Below are positions 32,700 to 43,542 of a stretch of DNA of 64,000 bases, piece after piece. The position numbers and the translations under genes are program-made. The notes under the pieces were generated by a model that made no database searches, was not told the DNA's origin, and was given only the letters and a program-made list of their open reading frames with translations. Origin of the DNA: Deroplatys truncata (Eukaryota; Arthropoda; Insecta; Mantodea; Mantidae); assembly GCA_030765065.1 (NCBI GenBank), contig CM060978.1:111581692-111645691 (forward strand), read 5' to 3'. Position 1 is the first letter of the stretch, and every line of letters begins with the position of its first letter.

Positions 32700-34015
32700 C
32701 TCTATATTACCATGAGTACCTGTGATACTAGTTGAATTGCCCGTTAAAATGACTTAAATACCTGTGTTACTATCCGAATCATGCGAAATTACCTTAACTA
32801 GCTCAGATACGAATTCCTGCTCTAAATTAGTACGACCACCTGTGATACTATCAGAATTACCTGTTAAAATGACTCAAATGCCATTGATACAACCTGAATC
32901 ACCTGCATTTACCTTAAATAGCTGTGATACAAATCTCTGATCGAAATTATTACGAGCATCTGTGAAACTATGCTGATTACCTAAATACCTACGATATTAC
33001 CTGAACTATGTGTAAAATACGAAACTACGTTATAACCAACCCCTGGAACCTACCCTCCTGTAATGCTTGCTTAATTACTCTAAACACCTATGTTACTTGA
33101 ATTATCCTAAATACCTACGATACCCTCTGAATTACCTGTGAAATATGAAACTATGCTATACCCAACCCTGGAATCTAGCCTCCTGTGATACTAGCTGAAT
33201 TAGCCTAAATACCTACGATACTAGCTGAATTAGCTGTGAAATCATGCATAGCTATGATGCAGTTAGCCTCTGGAATCTAGCCTCCTGTGATACTAGATGA
33301 ATTAGCTTAAATGCTCACGATACTAGCTGAATTGCCTGTGAAAATGACTTAAATACCTGTGATACTACCCGAATCATGTGTAATTACCTTAACTAGCTCT
33401 GATACGAATTCCTGCTCTAAATTAGCACGAGCACCTGTGATACTATCTGGTTTGCCTTAAATACCAATGATACTAGATGAATTACCTGTTAAAATGACTC
33501 AAATACCATTGATGCAACTTAAATTACCTTAAATAGCTGTGATACAAATCTCTGATCGAAATTATCAATAATATCTGTGAAGCTATGTCGATTACCTCAA
33601 ATACTTACGATATTACCTGAACTATCTGTGAAATACGAAGCTATGTTATAACCAACCCCTGGAACCTACCCTCCTGTAATGCTAGCTGAATTACTCTAAA
33701 CGTCTGTGATACTTGAATTAACCTAAATACCTACGATACTCTCTGAATTACCTGTGAAATACGACACTAAGCTATACCCAACCCTAGAATCTATCCTCTT
33801 GTGATACTAGCTGAATTAGCCTAAATACCTACGATACTAGCTGAATTACCTGTGAAATCATGCAGAGCCATGATGCAGTTAGCATCTGGAATCTATCCTG
33901 TGTTACTAGACGAATTAGCCTAAATACATACGATACTAGCTGAATTACCTGTGAAATCATACACTGCTATGATCCAGTCATCCTCTTGCAAAACTAGCTG
34001 AATTACTTACCTGTT
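32700..34015. repeat. Array III, right arm
   Basis: Inverse of 20975-22290: units GATACTAGCTGAATTACCTG and TTAGCCTAAATACC, with the same approximately 616-bp higher-order duplication. Confidence 0.8.
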
Positions 34016-34027
34016 AGTGTTAGTGGG

Positions 34028-34261
34028 TTAGCTTTTCCCGTTGCAGGTCACCTTTTTCCCTTTATGGCTCACCTTTTTCCCTTTGGTGGTCGCCTTTTTC
34101 CGTTTGCTGGTCACATTTTTCCCTTTACTGGTCACCTTTTTCCCGTTGCAGGTCGCCTTTTTCCCTTTGCTGGTCACATTTTTCCCTTTACTGGTCACCT
34201 TTTCCCTTTGCTGGTCACGTTTTTTCCCTTTGCTAGTCAACTTTTTCCCTTTGTGGGCCAC
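34028..34261 (-). CDS. Lysine-rich heptad-repeat ORF (KGKKVTS) in array II, right arm
   Basis: A 77-residue frame reading inward from the terminus, built almost wholly of K-G-K-K/N-V/A-T-S/C heptads from a 21-bp DNA unit. Two compensating A-run length changes near residues 13-20 shift and then restore the frame, so it remains open from MAHKGKK to the final stop. The very basic composition would suit a DNA- or RNA-binding peptide. However, a tandem array whose unit is a multiple of three will show such a frame by chance, and the left arm counterpart is disrupted. Treat it as a hypothetical protein or simply a satellite array. Confidence 0.25.
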   Translation of the reverse strand: MAHKGKKLTSKGKKRDQQREKVTSKGKNVTSKGKKATCNGKKVTSKGKNVTSKRKKATTKGKKVSHKGKKVTCNGKS

Positions 34262-34339
34262 CTTTTTCCCTGAATAGGTTACGTGATGGGCATGTCTAGA
34301 ACATTAACATGAAACAGTTTTCCACTAAGTTCACGTCTA

Positions 34340-35060
34340 AAGTCGCTTTCAAGTCTAGCACCTCCTATTCCCTATCTCTCCTGTATATAAACCCATATTG
34401 CTACTCCTTTAGTATCTGTCTAGCCTAACACCTCTCCTACATAATCTACTCCTCTAGCTCTGTCTAGCCTAACGCCTCTCTCGTTTACCTATGACTCTCA
34501 CATAAACCATACTCTGCTCCTCGACCTCTGTCTAGTCTAACTCCTCTCCTCGTTTTCCTATACCACTCATATAAACCATACTCTACTCCTCAACCTCTGT
34601 CTAGCCTAGCACCCTCTTCCTGTTCCTATACTTCTCATACATATAAACGCATACTCTACTCTCAACCTCTGTCTAGCCTAACACCGCTCCCCGTATCCTC
34701 TACTTCTCATAAAGCGCATTCCTCTCCTGTCCCCTGTCTAGCTGAGTATCTCTTTGGTTTCCTATCTAGCCTATATAAAACACATTCTAGCTTTAAACAC
34801 CTGTGTATCCTAACATAGGATCTCTCTCCATTTTCTCGTCTCTCCTTATAAACGCATACTTAAACCCTCCTAGCCTAACACCTCTCTACTATTTCTTCCA
34901 TATAAACGTATTTCCCTCCTTCAACCCTCTTTAGCATAGTATCGGTCGTCGTATTCCCTATCTCTTCCATATAAACCCATTTTCCTCCTTGAACCACCCC
35001 ATCCAGCCTCGTTTTCCCTATCCTTTCCCATATATGCCCAAAAAAGTGGCCCAGCTCTCT
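34340..35060. repeat. Subterminal array I, right arm
   Basis: Inverse of the left array: CCTCAACCTCTGTCTAGCC and CTCATATAAACCATACTC units of about 65-70 bp. Confidence 0.8.
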
Positions 35061-35076
35061 CCGATATATCCTACTG

Positions 35077-35082
35077 TCATGC
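35077..35082. repeat. Target site duplication, right (GTCATG)
   Basis: Matches 19676-19681 and is followed directly by Rep-A sequence. Confidence 0.85.
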
Positions 35083-35329
35083 ACATATCTCAAACATGTA
35101 TTTTAATAAAAAAAATAAATCCATTTTTAAATACCAAGTGTGGTATTTAACCGACTTTTAGTTTTTAAGTTATCCTCTTCTCTGTACACAGACTGAGCTT
35201 TTTGAAAAAAAGGTCCTTTTAGATTCATGAAGCATGAAAACGTGTATTTCTGGGGAAGTCTTTGTATCGAACTTTTGGGTTTAATGCAACACTTCCACTA
35301 CCTACTAAAAACTAAGTAGCAGAGAATGT
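35077..35329 (-). repeat. 5' half of the Rep-A copy split by the element
   Basis: Minus-strand blocks: GTTCGATACAAAGACTTCCC, CAGAAATACACGTTTTCATG, TACCACACTTGGTATTT, then ATGTTTGAGATATGTGCATG at the junction. The copy's 5' end (ACATTCTCTGC) is at about 35329. Confidence 0.75.
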
Positions 35330-35334
35330 AAAAA

Positions 35335-36330
35335 TTAGCGGAATTAAACGATTTAAATAACGTTTAAATTCGGATTCCTTGCGATAGAGTAATTTAAAAG
35401 TCTAGAGCCCGTGGGTGAAACTGACCGGAACTGTATTGTAATGAGTGGCTAAAAGCGGAAACTTTCGCTTTCAAGAGAAAATATATCAGTTATTCCTATG
35501 TATACGTAACTATACAACCTTCGTATTGAAAGCATTAACTCTTACCAAAGTATACGTTGCTCTGCCGCTCTGATTCTTGTAATATATTTATGTTGTAAAG
35601 ATGCACAGAGGCTGCAGGATCCTTAAAAAGCAAGATGGTGTCATATATGTGAAAATACGGATATAGAAAAATATTTCATTTAGAAAACCTCAATGTGGGT
35701 TTCACAGCTGATCTTAAAAAATATGGCTTTTATTCGTTTAATTGTAATGGTTTTGTTGCATGGTGCTGTAGGAACATTTTATTTAATGTTAAATAAAAGT
35801 GGAAAAAGCATAAATATTAGTTTTAGCACTCGTTAATAATCTTTGTTGATGCATCTCATTTGAAAGCTTCATTCAATGATATGCAGAAGTCGTGAGAAAA
35901 GAGTATGTGCAGTTAAGCTAATGTTTAACATTCGGAGCTCTGCTGTTATAATAAACAAATGTTCATGAGCCACTCAACTACTTTGAACCTTGAAGCTCAG
36001 CGGATTTTAAATTCTAAGTTATGTTCATCCTAGACAAACTCTCAACACCTCAAAAGCTTGCTCGGATATTACAACCTTTTAGCACAGTATAAGCCTATTA
36101 GAGTTTAAACATTATTAAATAATATTAATTTAACATCATTTGAGTGACAACACAGCCGTTCACCAAGGCAAGAAGCGCTCAATCTATGTGATTTTAATGA
36201 AAATGTAATCTCATTGGGGTCATATCCCGATGCTTTCTCTCTAGGTTCTTTGATACACATGAGTTAGTGTACCTGACAGATGGCTGGAGTCTCCAGTCGC
36301 CTATCTATATGCCTACCTGATTAGCTTCCT
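35335..36330. other. AT-rich sequence without recognisable gene
   Basis: No ORF or repeat I can name. Confidence 0.5.
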
Positions 36331-36334
36331 GGTA

Positions 36335-36570
36335 AAAATAAATACTTTGCTTGTTAATGACACTGTGATTGCCAGGATCATATCAGCGCCGTCAATATGC
36401 TGGAATTTAGTGCCGCAGTTCTTTTACATGCTAATAGATCTATTGATATAGGACTGTCGTTTTAAGCGCCTTAAAAACCATCGGACTGGGCCAGTTCTGA
36501 ACCCGCGACCTTGTGATCAGAAGGCCAGCACCTAACCAGTTAAGCTACCCAGACCGACTAACTGCCTGGT
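36335..36570 (-). mobile_element. tRNA-derived SINE
   Basis: On the minus strand the head carries an A-box-like TAGCTTAACTGGTTAGGTGC and a B-box-like GGTCGCGGGTTCAGAAC at tRNA spacing. A non-tRNA body continues to about 36335. Confidence 0.6.
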
Positions 36571-36689
36571 AAATGGCATTGATTGCGCAGTCGCCCTACT
36601 ATGTCAACTATTTAACTTCAGTGGCATGGCATAACTAGAGTGTTCTGAGGTGTAGACACTGTTGCCGGACACTTGATCATAGTCGCATA

Positions 36690-36900
36690 GTCACCAATCA
36701 ATCTGGGTTCTATTGCTTTTATTCTCCGGGTAGATTTTTGGGTCGTGGTATTGAAATATCCAACCCGGTGTATTCTTGGGGACTGAGTGAAATCAAGAAA
36801 GACCTCAGCCAAAGTATTTGCAATATTGGAATTTGAAGCCGAGAACTCCCAAATGCGAGCCATAGACGCTACTATTGAGCCATTTCACTTGGTAAAATCT
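36690..36900 (-). mobile_element. tRNA-like SINE, degenerate
   Basis: Minus-strand TGGCTCAATAGTAGCGTCTA (A-box-like) and CTCGGCTTCAAATTCC (B-box-like), with a body ending near 36700. Confidence 0.45.
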
Positions 36901-36974
36901 CACTATCGCAATGTAGCGACGCGAGATCGCTTAGTTTTCAACCATCGTCTAGAAGAAGCTAGCATTTGGTAGTA

Positions 36975-37520
36975 GATTAAATTGGCACATTCGTGTATGA
37001 ATCAGCTAAAGTTACTGGCCATTCAAGCTGAACGTCTTAATTCTTTTAATGAATGGCTTTCGTGCCAGCAAGTATCATTTTCCTGTCACAAGCAGAGTTG
37101 TCGGCTTTGGACCAGCTTGGAATGTGACGTTAATTAGGTGAGGAAGAAGGTAATGACATGTGAACATATTCTGTAACAAGGTGTAACAAAAAGCAAACAC
37201 ATTACGTTAGCGAGGGTGATGAGAAAGAGGTGCGAGAAAAGGGACCGCTAAAAATACATATCTTAAAATTAATCCTGCGCCTCCGTGAACAAGCGGAGGA
37301 ACAGAAATAGTGCTGGCAATTTTTCGTCCCTTGTTTATAACTCGTGGCTGGTTTCCCGCGAGCAGTAGAACATGTCAGCAAATTCAAGCCGCAATATATT
37401 ACACTAACAGAGGAAATTCCAGACACTGGAAACAAGGATACACTTCGTACTTCTGATATTTTTTGGCAAAGCTGCAGCAATGCGCACTGACAGAAATTAG
37501 TCCCATAAGAGTTCTTTTGC
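36975..37520. other. No recognisable gene
   Basis: Short frames only, none with a recognisable domain. Confidence 0.45.
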
Positions 37521-37524
37521 TTTC

Positions 37525-38620
37525 TTTACTGTTTACCCTACAGAGGAAGCAATGCATTCCAACCAAAAATTCGATACTAAGATTTCACCGGAAATACATG
37601 TTTTGAGGATTTCAGAATAATAAAAAAGGAATTTCAGAAAATATGGTGTGTGCGCGCGTGAACAGTACAGCTTAAAAACAAAAAGTCGTTTAAATACCAA
37701 TAAGTCCAGCATCTTACAAGGATTGGACCCAAAGATTTTCAAAAAGTTCCTCCACCCCAAACTGTCCTTTACATGGAACAATTTTGGTTAAGTATTTCTT
37801 ATTTTCTAAGAAAATGGCTCAAAAGGTTTTAAGTAAAATACCATATATTCAGGACAGTTTTATGACAAATCAAATGTACGTATATCTTCTATTTTCTGAG
37901 AATAAACTCGGAAGTCTTCATTCTAAGTGACTTTTATGTAATTGTTAAACCGAAAGAGATAGACAAAATCTTAATACTCAAAAAATGTAAATTTGTTAAG
38001 CACACAATTTATATAAAATAACATTGGGCTGTGTTCCCCATTCTAAACGGCACGCGCGGATAATCGATATATGAGTCAAGGCCGGAGACGTTAATGAAGG
38101 CCCTAAGCTGCAAGCGTAGCCCAACATTGAGGGCCTAAGTCGCAAAGCGTAGCCGAGGTATGTCGTTGAGGAGTGGAGCAGTTGCGGCCTGCGAAGCAAC
38201 AACAGGGCGTAGCTGTAGTATATGCGCGTCTAAAACTCGAATGGTTTGCCGATTAAATATTGAACCGTTACCATATCATCTTTTGTATTAACCATTTCCA
38301 ATATATAGTTACCTTGCAATTGGTTTTATTTTCAAATACACCTTTTCCAAGCGGTAAATCGCTGGTTGTTTTTTCTGGTGATCATGCAGAACGAACGTAA
38401 TTTCAAAGCCTTTACATAGCGATGGATTTTACTATTGTTTAAACCTACTAAATTTCCTTCGTACCTGCAACGAAATGTGTATTAAGCCATTTCTGCAAAT
38501 GTCTATCTCAATTAACATGAAGCAGATAAAAGAATAAGCTTTTAAGATTAATTTGTAGAAGAGTGGGTAGAGAAAGTTGTGTGAATTAAACGCATAGAAT
38601 TTTTTCCCTTCAGTCTCCGT
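37525..38620 (+). repeat. Rep-A copy with an internal GC-rich insertion
   Basis: Family blocks in order: GCATTCCAACCAAAAATTCG, ACCGGAAATACATGTTTTGA, CTGTCCTTTACATGGAAC, and the 3' end TCTATCTCAATTAACATGA with GGGTAGAGAAAGTTGTGTGA. A GC-rich segment at about 38030-38230, with two GGCCTAAG...GCGTAGCC units, is foreign to the family. Confidence 0.65.
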
Positions 38621-38921
38621 ATTAAATTGTAAGAAATTGTTCATTAAGTTAGTGATAATACGCAGCCAACAGTTTGAAAACCCAGTTGATGTTTGTGATA
38701 ACCACGATATTACTTGCACTTAACAGGGCCTATGAGAAACTCAACAACACTACGACCCTTAACATTTCAAAGCACACTGCTTAAAGTATGCGAAAATTTA
38801 AGCGGACAATACCAATGTTTTCGGTGTGCAAATTTATATCAAAAACGTGTGTGCACAATCTAACGATATTTATATTTTCCCTGAACTAAGTATATGTCTA
38901 TCGCTTATAACCCATGTGTTG

Positions 38922-39115
38922 CGGATATGAAGGAAGTGCTGGTAGTGAAAATTGTATAAACGAATAAGCTAACACGGAATTCCTCTTTCACCATGTTTAC
39001 TGTAGCCACATAACAGTACAAACATATTACATCGAAAAATATTCAACTTCCGCTCTTACCGGTTATCTCAGAGATATTTCACTTCTGCACATCCTCCCCA
39101 CCCTGATTATCCTCC
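38922..39115. repeat. Direct repeat copy 1 at the BEL/Pao 3' end (LTR-like)
   Basis: Closely matches 45590-45765 in the same orientation (GGATATGAAGGAAGTGCTGG through CTCAGAGATATTTCACTTCT). Minus-strand reading starts TGAAATATCTCTGAGA at about the Pol stop, so it may be the start of the 3' LTR. Confidence 0.55.
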
Positions 39116-40280
39116 AGTGGTATGACTAGTTGAATGAGGCCAGTAAGTCTGTGACCGTCGCTAGTCCTGAGCAGCACTGTTCTCACCTGTCCATCCCGAC
39201 AACGTACCGTGTCTTCGATGAGAGCTCTTTTCCACAAATGTCGATTACGTAAATCTTCTTATAGAAGAACCAGGTCTCCTACTCTCGGTTTACTCCATTG
39301 ACACTCGACTTGATGGTAGGAAATTACTTCTAGTACATGTTTTATCGCCAGTCGTTTCTGGAGGTGCTCGGTAGCTTGCTGCTGGAGGCGAAGCTTTTTC
39401 AAGTTGATACTTAAAGATGGTTCAGGTCCGGAAGGGATGCTATCCAGGCGGCATACGTTGAGGAACTGAGCTGGAGTCAGTGCAATGTAACCCTCATCCT
39501 GAAGCAGGGGGCGTGAATTAATATAGGCTTCTGTACTCGTTATTATAGTGTTCAGAGTGTAGGTGTCCACTTGTCTAGGTCCTAAGACTTTCCGCAGACA
39601 CCGTTTTACTATGCCCACCATTTGCTCCCACCAAGCAGACCGTGAGATAATGAATTCTCAATTAATGCCATTTTGCGCAAAGAATTGCACGGTTTTATCC
39701 GTGGTGGTAGAGTATACGACGTTCACTAAGCTCCTTGTTGGCTGAATGGAATGTTGCTGCGTTGTCCAAATACATAATGTGGAGGCCTCTGTGACTGACA
39801 CATCTTTGTAGTCCTATGACAACCTTATCCAGGCTCATTTCAGATGTCAGTTCAAGGTGTACCGCCCGTGTGATGGCTCATGTGAAGACCAAAACGTAAA
39901 CCTTCTGGATGATGTTACCTTGTTTTTGCATACAATGGTCCAACGGAGTCCAATCCGGTGACGGAGAAGGGTAGTGAGTCTGGAGGACGATCGGTGGGTA
40001 AAGGTCCCTCGAACACCCTTGCTGTGGGATTGTGAGCGATTTTACATAGCAGGCATGAGCGAATAACTTTCTTGATAGCCAGTCGTGCTCTAAAAATCCA
40101 AAATTGTAGACGTAGTTCAGTCAGTTCGATCCGCACTCCCAGATGGTGTAGTTTTGCACGAGTTTTCTTGATGAGACGTCTAGTGAAGCGTTGGGAACCA
40201 TCAAGCAGCTATGGATGGATTTCATTGAAGGAAGCGCTGAGAACTGTAATCGATCACCTAGGTGGATAAGATTATCCTCC
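39083..40280 (-). pseudogene. pol: BEL/Pao integrase, broken
   Basis: A fragment at 39915-40136 has the zinc-binding CLLC pair and the first catalytic aspartate region (VTGLDSVGPLY). The segment at 39259-39650 starts in a WWEQMVGIVKR context, carries the EAYINSRPL glutamate region, and extends through PAQFLN to a C-terminal domain ending PRVGDLVLL. After a stop, the tail continues to about 39083 with a CRDGQVRTV block. Stops and frameshifts separate the pieces, and the middle aspartate region is poorly preserved. Confidence 0.8.
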
Positions 40281-40639
40281 AAGAAAGGTTGAAAGCGTGC
40301 AAGTTTTAGACTCTTTTTGTAGAGGTAAATTTTGTTTCAAGGCCGCGTATTCAATGGGAAAACTCTGTGGCTGGGCAATGGAGATCAAATATGTTCCACG
40401 GAAGTCTAGTTCAGCAGCCATTAATTCTCCCTGGCGTTTGTCACTATTTTGACAATTATAAGAAAAAGAAAATCCAGCCTACATCCCGAAGTAGTTTAAG
40501 GTAGGAACTGAATCTAGTGACCGAAATTAAAAAATGAGGTATGCCAATTGCCAGTATTCGCTTCGTAAATTTTCCAGCTTCTGTAAGTTCAGCTTGTTCT
40601 ATCAGAATGGGGCCACTGGTCTGAAGAACACATAGCCAC

Positions 40640-41290
40640 TTAAGGCAATGCCAGCAAGTTTTGGCAGAAATCAGTTCTGATCTTGAAGTCCTCTAGATAA
40701 AACCATCCGCAAAGTTCTCTATTCCTGGGCAATGCCTCCACTGAGAATTTGAAGTGTAACTGACAATCTCGGTTACTCAATTGCAAATACATTTTTTTCC
40801 AGCGATTAGATTCACTGCGAATCCAATCAACACTAACAGTGGAGTCAGTCCACAAGGTTGCTTTCGCAATGTCAATACTAGTAGCTTCACAGACGTACGG
40901 CAACAGTCGTGCAAGCAACTAGCTAGCGTAGCAAGCAACTCCAAACGTAGAGCGCACCACAGCGGCAGTGGTAGTCTGTGAACGATAATATATAGCAGCA
41001 CCAAATGCCCTTTCTGAAGCGTCACGGAAGACATGGAGTGTAGAGTCTTAGCGTTTTCATTCATTGCTCCTACCCGACGTGGAATTTTAATTCCAGATAA
41101 GCGACGCAAATTAGTGAACCATAGTAACAGTTTTGCGCTGATATTAGCTGGCAGTGTTTCATTCCAACCAATGCCTCGACACCAGGTGTCTTGGAAATAT
41201 TGTGGTGGTGTGTACAAGCCGAGTAGGAAGTAATCTGGAAGTACTCTGGAGTAGAAGTCGGTTAGTTTGGTCTTCTTCCGAGGTAATTTA
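40640..41290 (-). pseudogene. pol: BEL/Pao peptidase/RNase H-like region, broken
   Basis: The stretch with IKIPRRVG and WFTNLRRLSG corresponds to the Pao-specific segment after the reverse transcriptase. In another frame, TLWTDSTVSVDWIRSESNRW is an RNase H-like aspartate motif (DST). A frameshift between the two frames disrupts continuity. Confidence 0.75.
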
Positions 41291-41377
41291 GAATACCATC
41301 AGGAGATGCAGAAAATTGATCTAACTCAGTATCCCAGTCAATTCCCAAGACTTATGGCTTCATATGTTAACTCAATC

Positions 41378-41710
41378 CTAAGTTTTTTCAGGTGTCTCAC
41401 AGAGCAACAGAATTTGTGGCCATTTTGACATAGGTAACTTAATGATGTTTATTACAGCAATGATCTCTGTAAAAATTGTTGGAATTCCTTTCTCGTTGTC
41501 AACTGATACTGCGAAGACGTCCATGTAAGTGCATTTGTCTAGGAGTGGAGAAGCATTGGGGAAATTCTGAGTATACGTTGTTTGTAGTTCCCGAATTGTT
41601 GCAGACAAAAGAAATGGGCCACGCGAAAGACCAAATGGCAATCTTGTAAATCGATATGTGATAATTTCACCAGCAAAGTGAGGTTTGCCTTCGTCATCTG
41701 CTGCCACTAG
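41378..41710 (-). pseudogene. pol: BEL/Pao reverse transcriptase fragment
   Basis: A 109-residue frame with the palm segment YRFTRLPFGLSRGPFLLSAT and the following catalytic box. The box reads YMDV where active enzymes have Y-x-D-D, so the second catalytic aspartate is lost. Upstream sequence (41710-41880) is decayed. Confidence 0.82.
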
Positions 41711-42315
41711 ATATCACAGAAATTTAGCTAAGTTTCTATTCGCAGGATCCAGCATCAATTACAGAAATACTTGACTTATGTCGCCTAGAAGTGCGTATTT
41801 ATTTAGTCTGAATCTTAACAACGGCCCATAACTCTGGCAGGAGGTTGGGTCCCATTTACAAAACATCATTCAATGAGGGAGACCTGCAACTGTGGGACGA
41901 TGCATTGAACACTATTCTCCATTTTTCTTATGCTTGTTTTTTTTCCTTTCTTCACGGCGTGATGTGACAGATTTAATGAACGCTCACTACCTTGTCTGTG
42001 TTAGCAACTTCTACGTGACCCTGAAGAATGTAGTTATTCATACAACATTCGTAAATGCTCCGATACGCCGCATTCTTCTGAAAAGTTCTACTTAAAGCTT
42101 TGAGTTGATATTCCGCATTTGGAAGATTCTGGTCGGTGAGTGAAATGCCTCTCTTTGGAAGCAACGCTACTCTTCTGCCGTACTCTATACATAATTAGTT
42201 ATGGAAATGCTGAGTGAGTTTGTATTGCTCATAGTTTGTAAATGTGTCGTAGTTCCTTTGATATCCATGAGTATGTAGGAAAGGATAAACACAGCATACT
42301 TCTTTGCGTCTACAT

Positions 42316-42402
42316 GGGAGAGACAGGGAAAACGAGGTGAGATGCTAGGCTGGGCCGGTGTTGAAGGGCATCTCACCTATTTCTTCCATATAAACAGGTG
42401 AG
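42316..42402. repeat. Small palindromic fragment resembling Polinton array I
   Basis: AGGTGAGATGC (42335-42345) is the exact inverse of GCATCTCACCT (42368-42378). The left side (GGGAAAACGAGGTGAGATGC, then GCTAGGC and GTTGAAGG) and the inverted right side (TATTTCTTCCATATAAAC) both resemble units of the terminal array at 19700-20480. Confidence 0.5.
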
Positions 42403-42507
42403 GGTCTTCGATCAATTTCAATAATGGCACCCTCAATCTGTACCTCAATGGGTAAGTCTGACGAATCTCTTCTTCAATCTACTAGTGGCACCTTGTGAGT
42501 GCAGCAT

Positions 42508-42720
42508 GTCGTCCTCCTTGGTCTAGGGGTACCATGTTAGCCTCTAGTTCCCAAGGTCGCGGGTTCAAACCCGGCGGAGGGTGATGGATTTTTACGGCAC
42601 GTAAAATAACCTCAGGCCGGATAATGAGGCCCTGAGATAAAATTTCCTGTCTTTAGCGCCTTGTATAGAACGGGACGCTAAGAACTATAGCAATTAAAGA
42701 GCGTCCATAAATAAAAGCAA
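42508..42720 (+). mobile_element. tRNA-derived SINE inserted in the BEL/Pao element
   Basis: tRNA-like head TCCTCCTTGGTCTAGGGGTA (A-box) with GGTCGCGGGTTCAAACCC (B-box), then a body with GATTTTTACGGCACGTAAAA and an A-rich end (ATAAATAAAAGC). Confidence 0.75.
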
Positions 42721-42961
42721 ATCTTTTGTGCGTACACCCAAGAGTAACAACATCATGAAAGATAGTCGGATGTGTCGAATAGGTGTTTCTACCTTCCAGA
42801 ACGGTGATGGAGACAAGGGGTTTATTCCACAGGCTTTGAAGTCGGAAACTTACTAAGTGACGTTTCTCTTGTGTTTCGAATGGTGTGAGTATTACGTATT
42901 TCCTTCAACTGTGCCTAATGTTAGCTCTTCAATAAGAAATGTGCAAATGAAACTAGATTGG

Positions 42962-43440
42962 CTACCTCCATACAGCACACAGCAGGTTAACTCGCCCAAT
43001 ACAGTTGGTTCCTACGAGTCGCACGCGTGCTGTTTGCAGGTGAATAAAGTCTGGCGCATGTGAAATAATCTGGCTAATAGTTGTCTGCGCACATTCTGCA
43101 GAAGAACATATCGAGTAGTGGTGTGGTTTCTTGCAATGTGAGCACAACACCTTTCTTCGTTTTCTGGGTGTATTTGACGAGTGACCGCGGTTTTGTGACA
43201 GAGTAAGCATTTTGAAGACCGTTTCAATTTTTCAACTCTCTCTCTGTGACGTCGACCACGCTTTGCGTGTACGTGAAATGCAGCAGTCATTGGCAGAAAT
43301 GCATTATGGGATGCGTTTTCGTCCCGTATTTTATGCGTTACGAGGGCTGCTTCTACCCCATCGTTTATGAATTTCAGGACTTCAGTGATTTTCCTTCTGA
43401 AATACTTTTCCTCTGCGAGAAAGGTACTCAACTTCTGCAA
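42962..43440 (-). pseudogene. gag: BEL/Pao Gag C-terminal region with Cys-rich knuckles, frameshifted
   Basis: Two overlapping frames carry pieces. KCLLCHKTA is at about residue 60 of the 43440-43012 frame. CSHCKKPHHYSICSSAECAQ in the next frame is a CxxC...H...C knuckle. A frameshift between them splits the zinc-binding region. Confidence 0.7.
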
Positions 43441-43542
43441 ATGTCTTCGGAAAATACCTGAAGGATCTTATATGCCAGGATATGTCCATAGCTGGGACAT
43501 CCTCACCTAGGGCTGGAAGAGCCTGTATTTTCCGGTCGCATT

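Larger units (their letters stand above)
19682..35076. mobile_element. Polinton/Maverick-type element with giant inverted arms, each carrying PolB
   Basis: Ends are AGTAGGATATAT and its exact inverse, flanked by a 6-bp duplication. The family hallmarks are AG...CT termini, 6-bp duplications and a protein-primed type B polymerase. The element is 15395 bp, within the usual 15-20 kb range. Instead of the usual terminal repeats of a few hundred bp, inverted homology extends over almost the entire element (left arm about 19682-26398, right arm about 28594-35076). This leaves a 2.2 kb spacer. Both PolB copies read outward. I see no integrase, major or minor capsid, protease or FtsK/HerA-type ATPase gene in any frame, so it is probably non-autonomous or has a reduced lifestyle. 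Arms differ by substitutions and indels, which argues against a simple assembly fold-back. Confidence 0.85.
28594..35076. repeat. Right inverted arm of the Polinton-type element
   Basis: Reverse complement of the left arm. Inner homology starts at GCTTTCT (28594), inside the predicted PolB leader, and runs to the terminus ATATATCCTACT. Confidence 0.88.

Noticed and set aside
19682..35076. Assembly fold-back artefact
   Set aside because: Arms differ by amino-acid changes, a frameshift, a 188-bp indel and repeat counts, and the two flanks are complementary halves of one repeat with a 6-bp duplication. Not fully excluded without reads.
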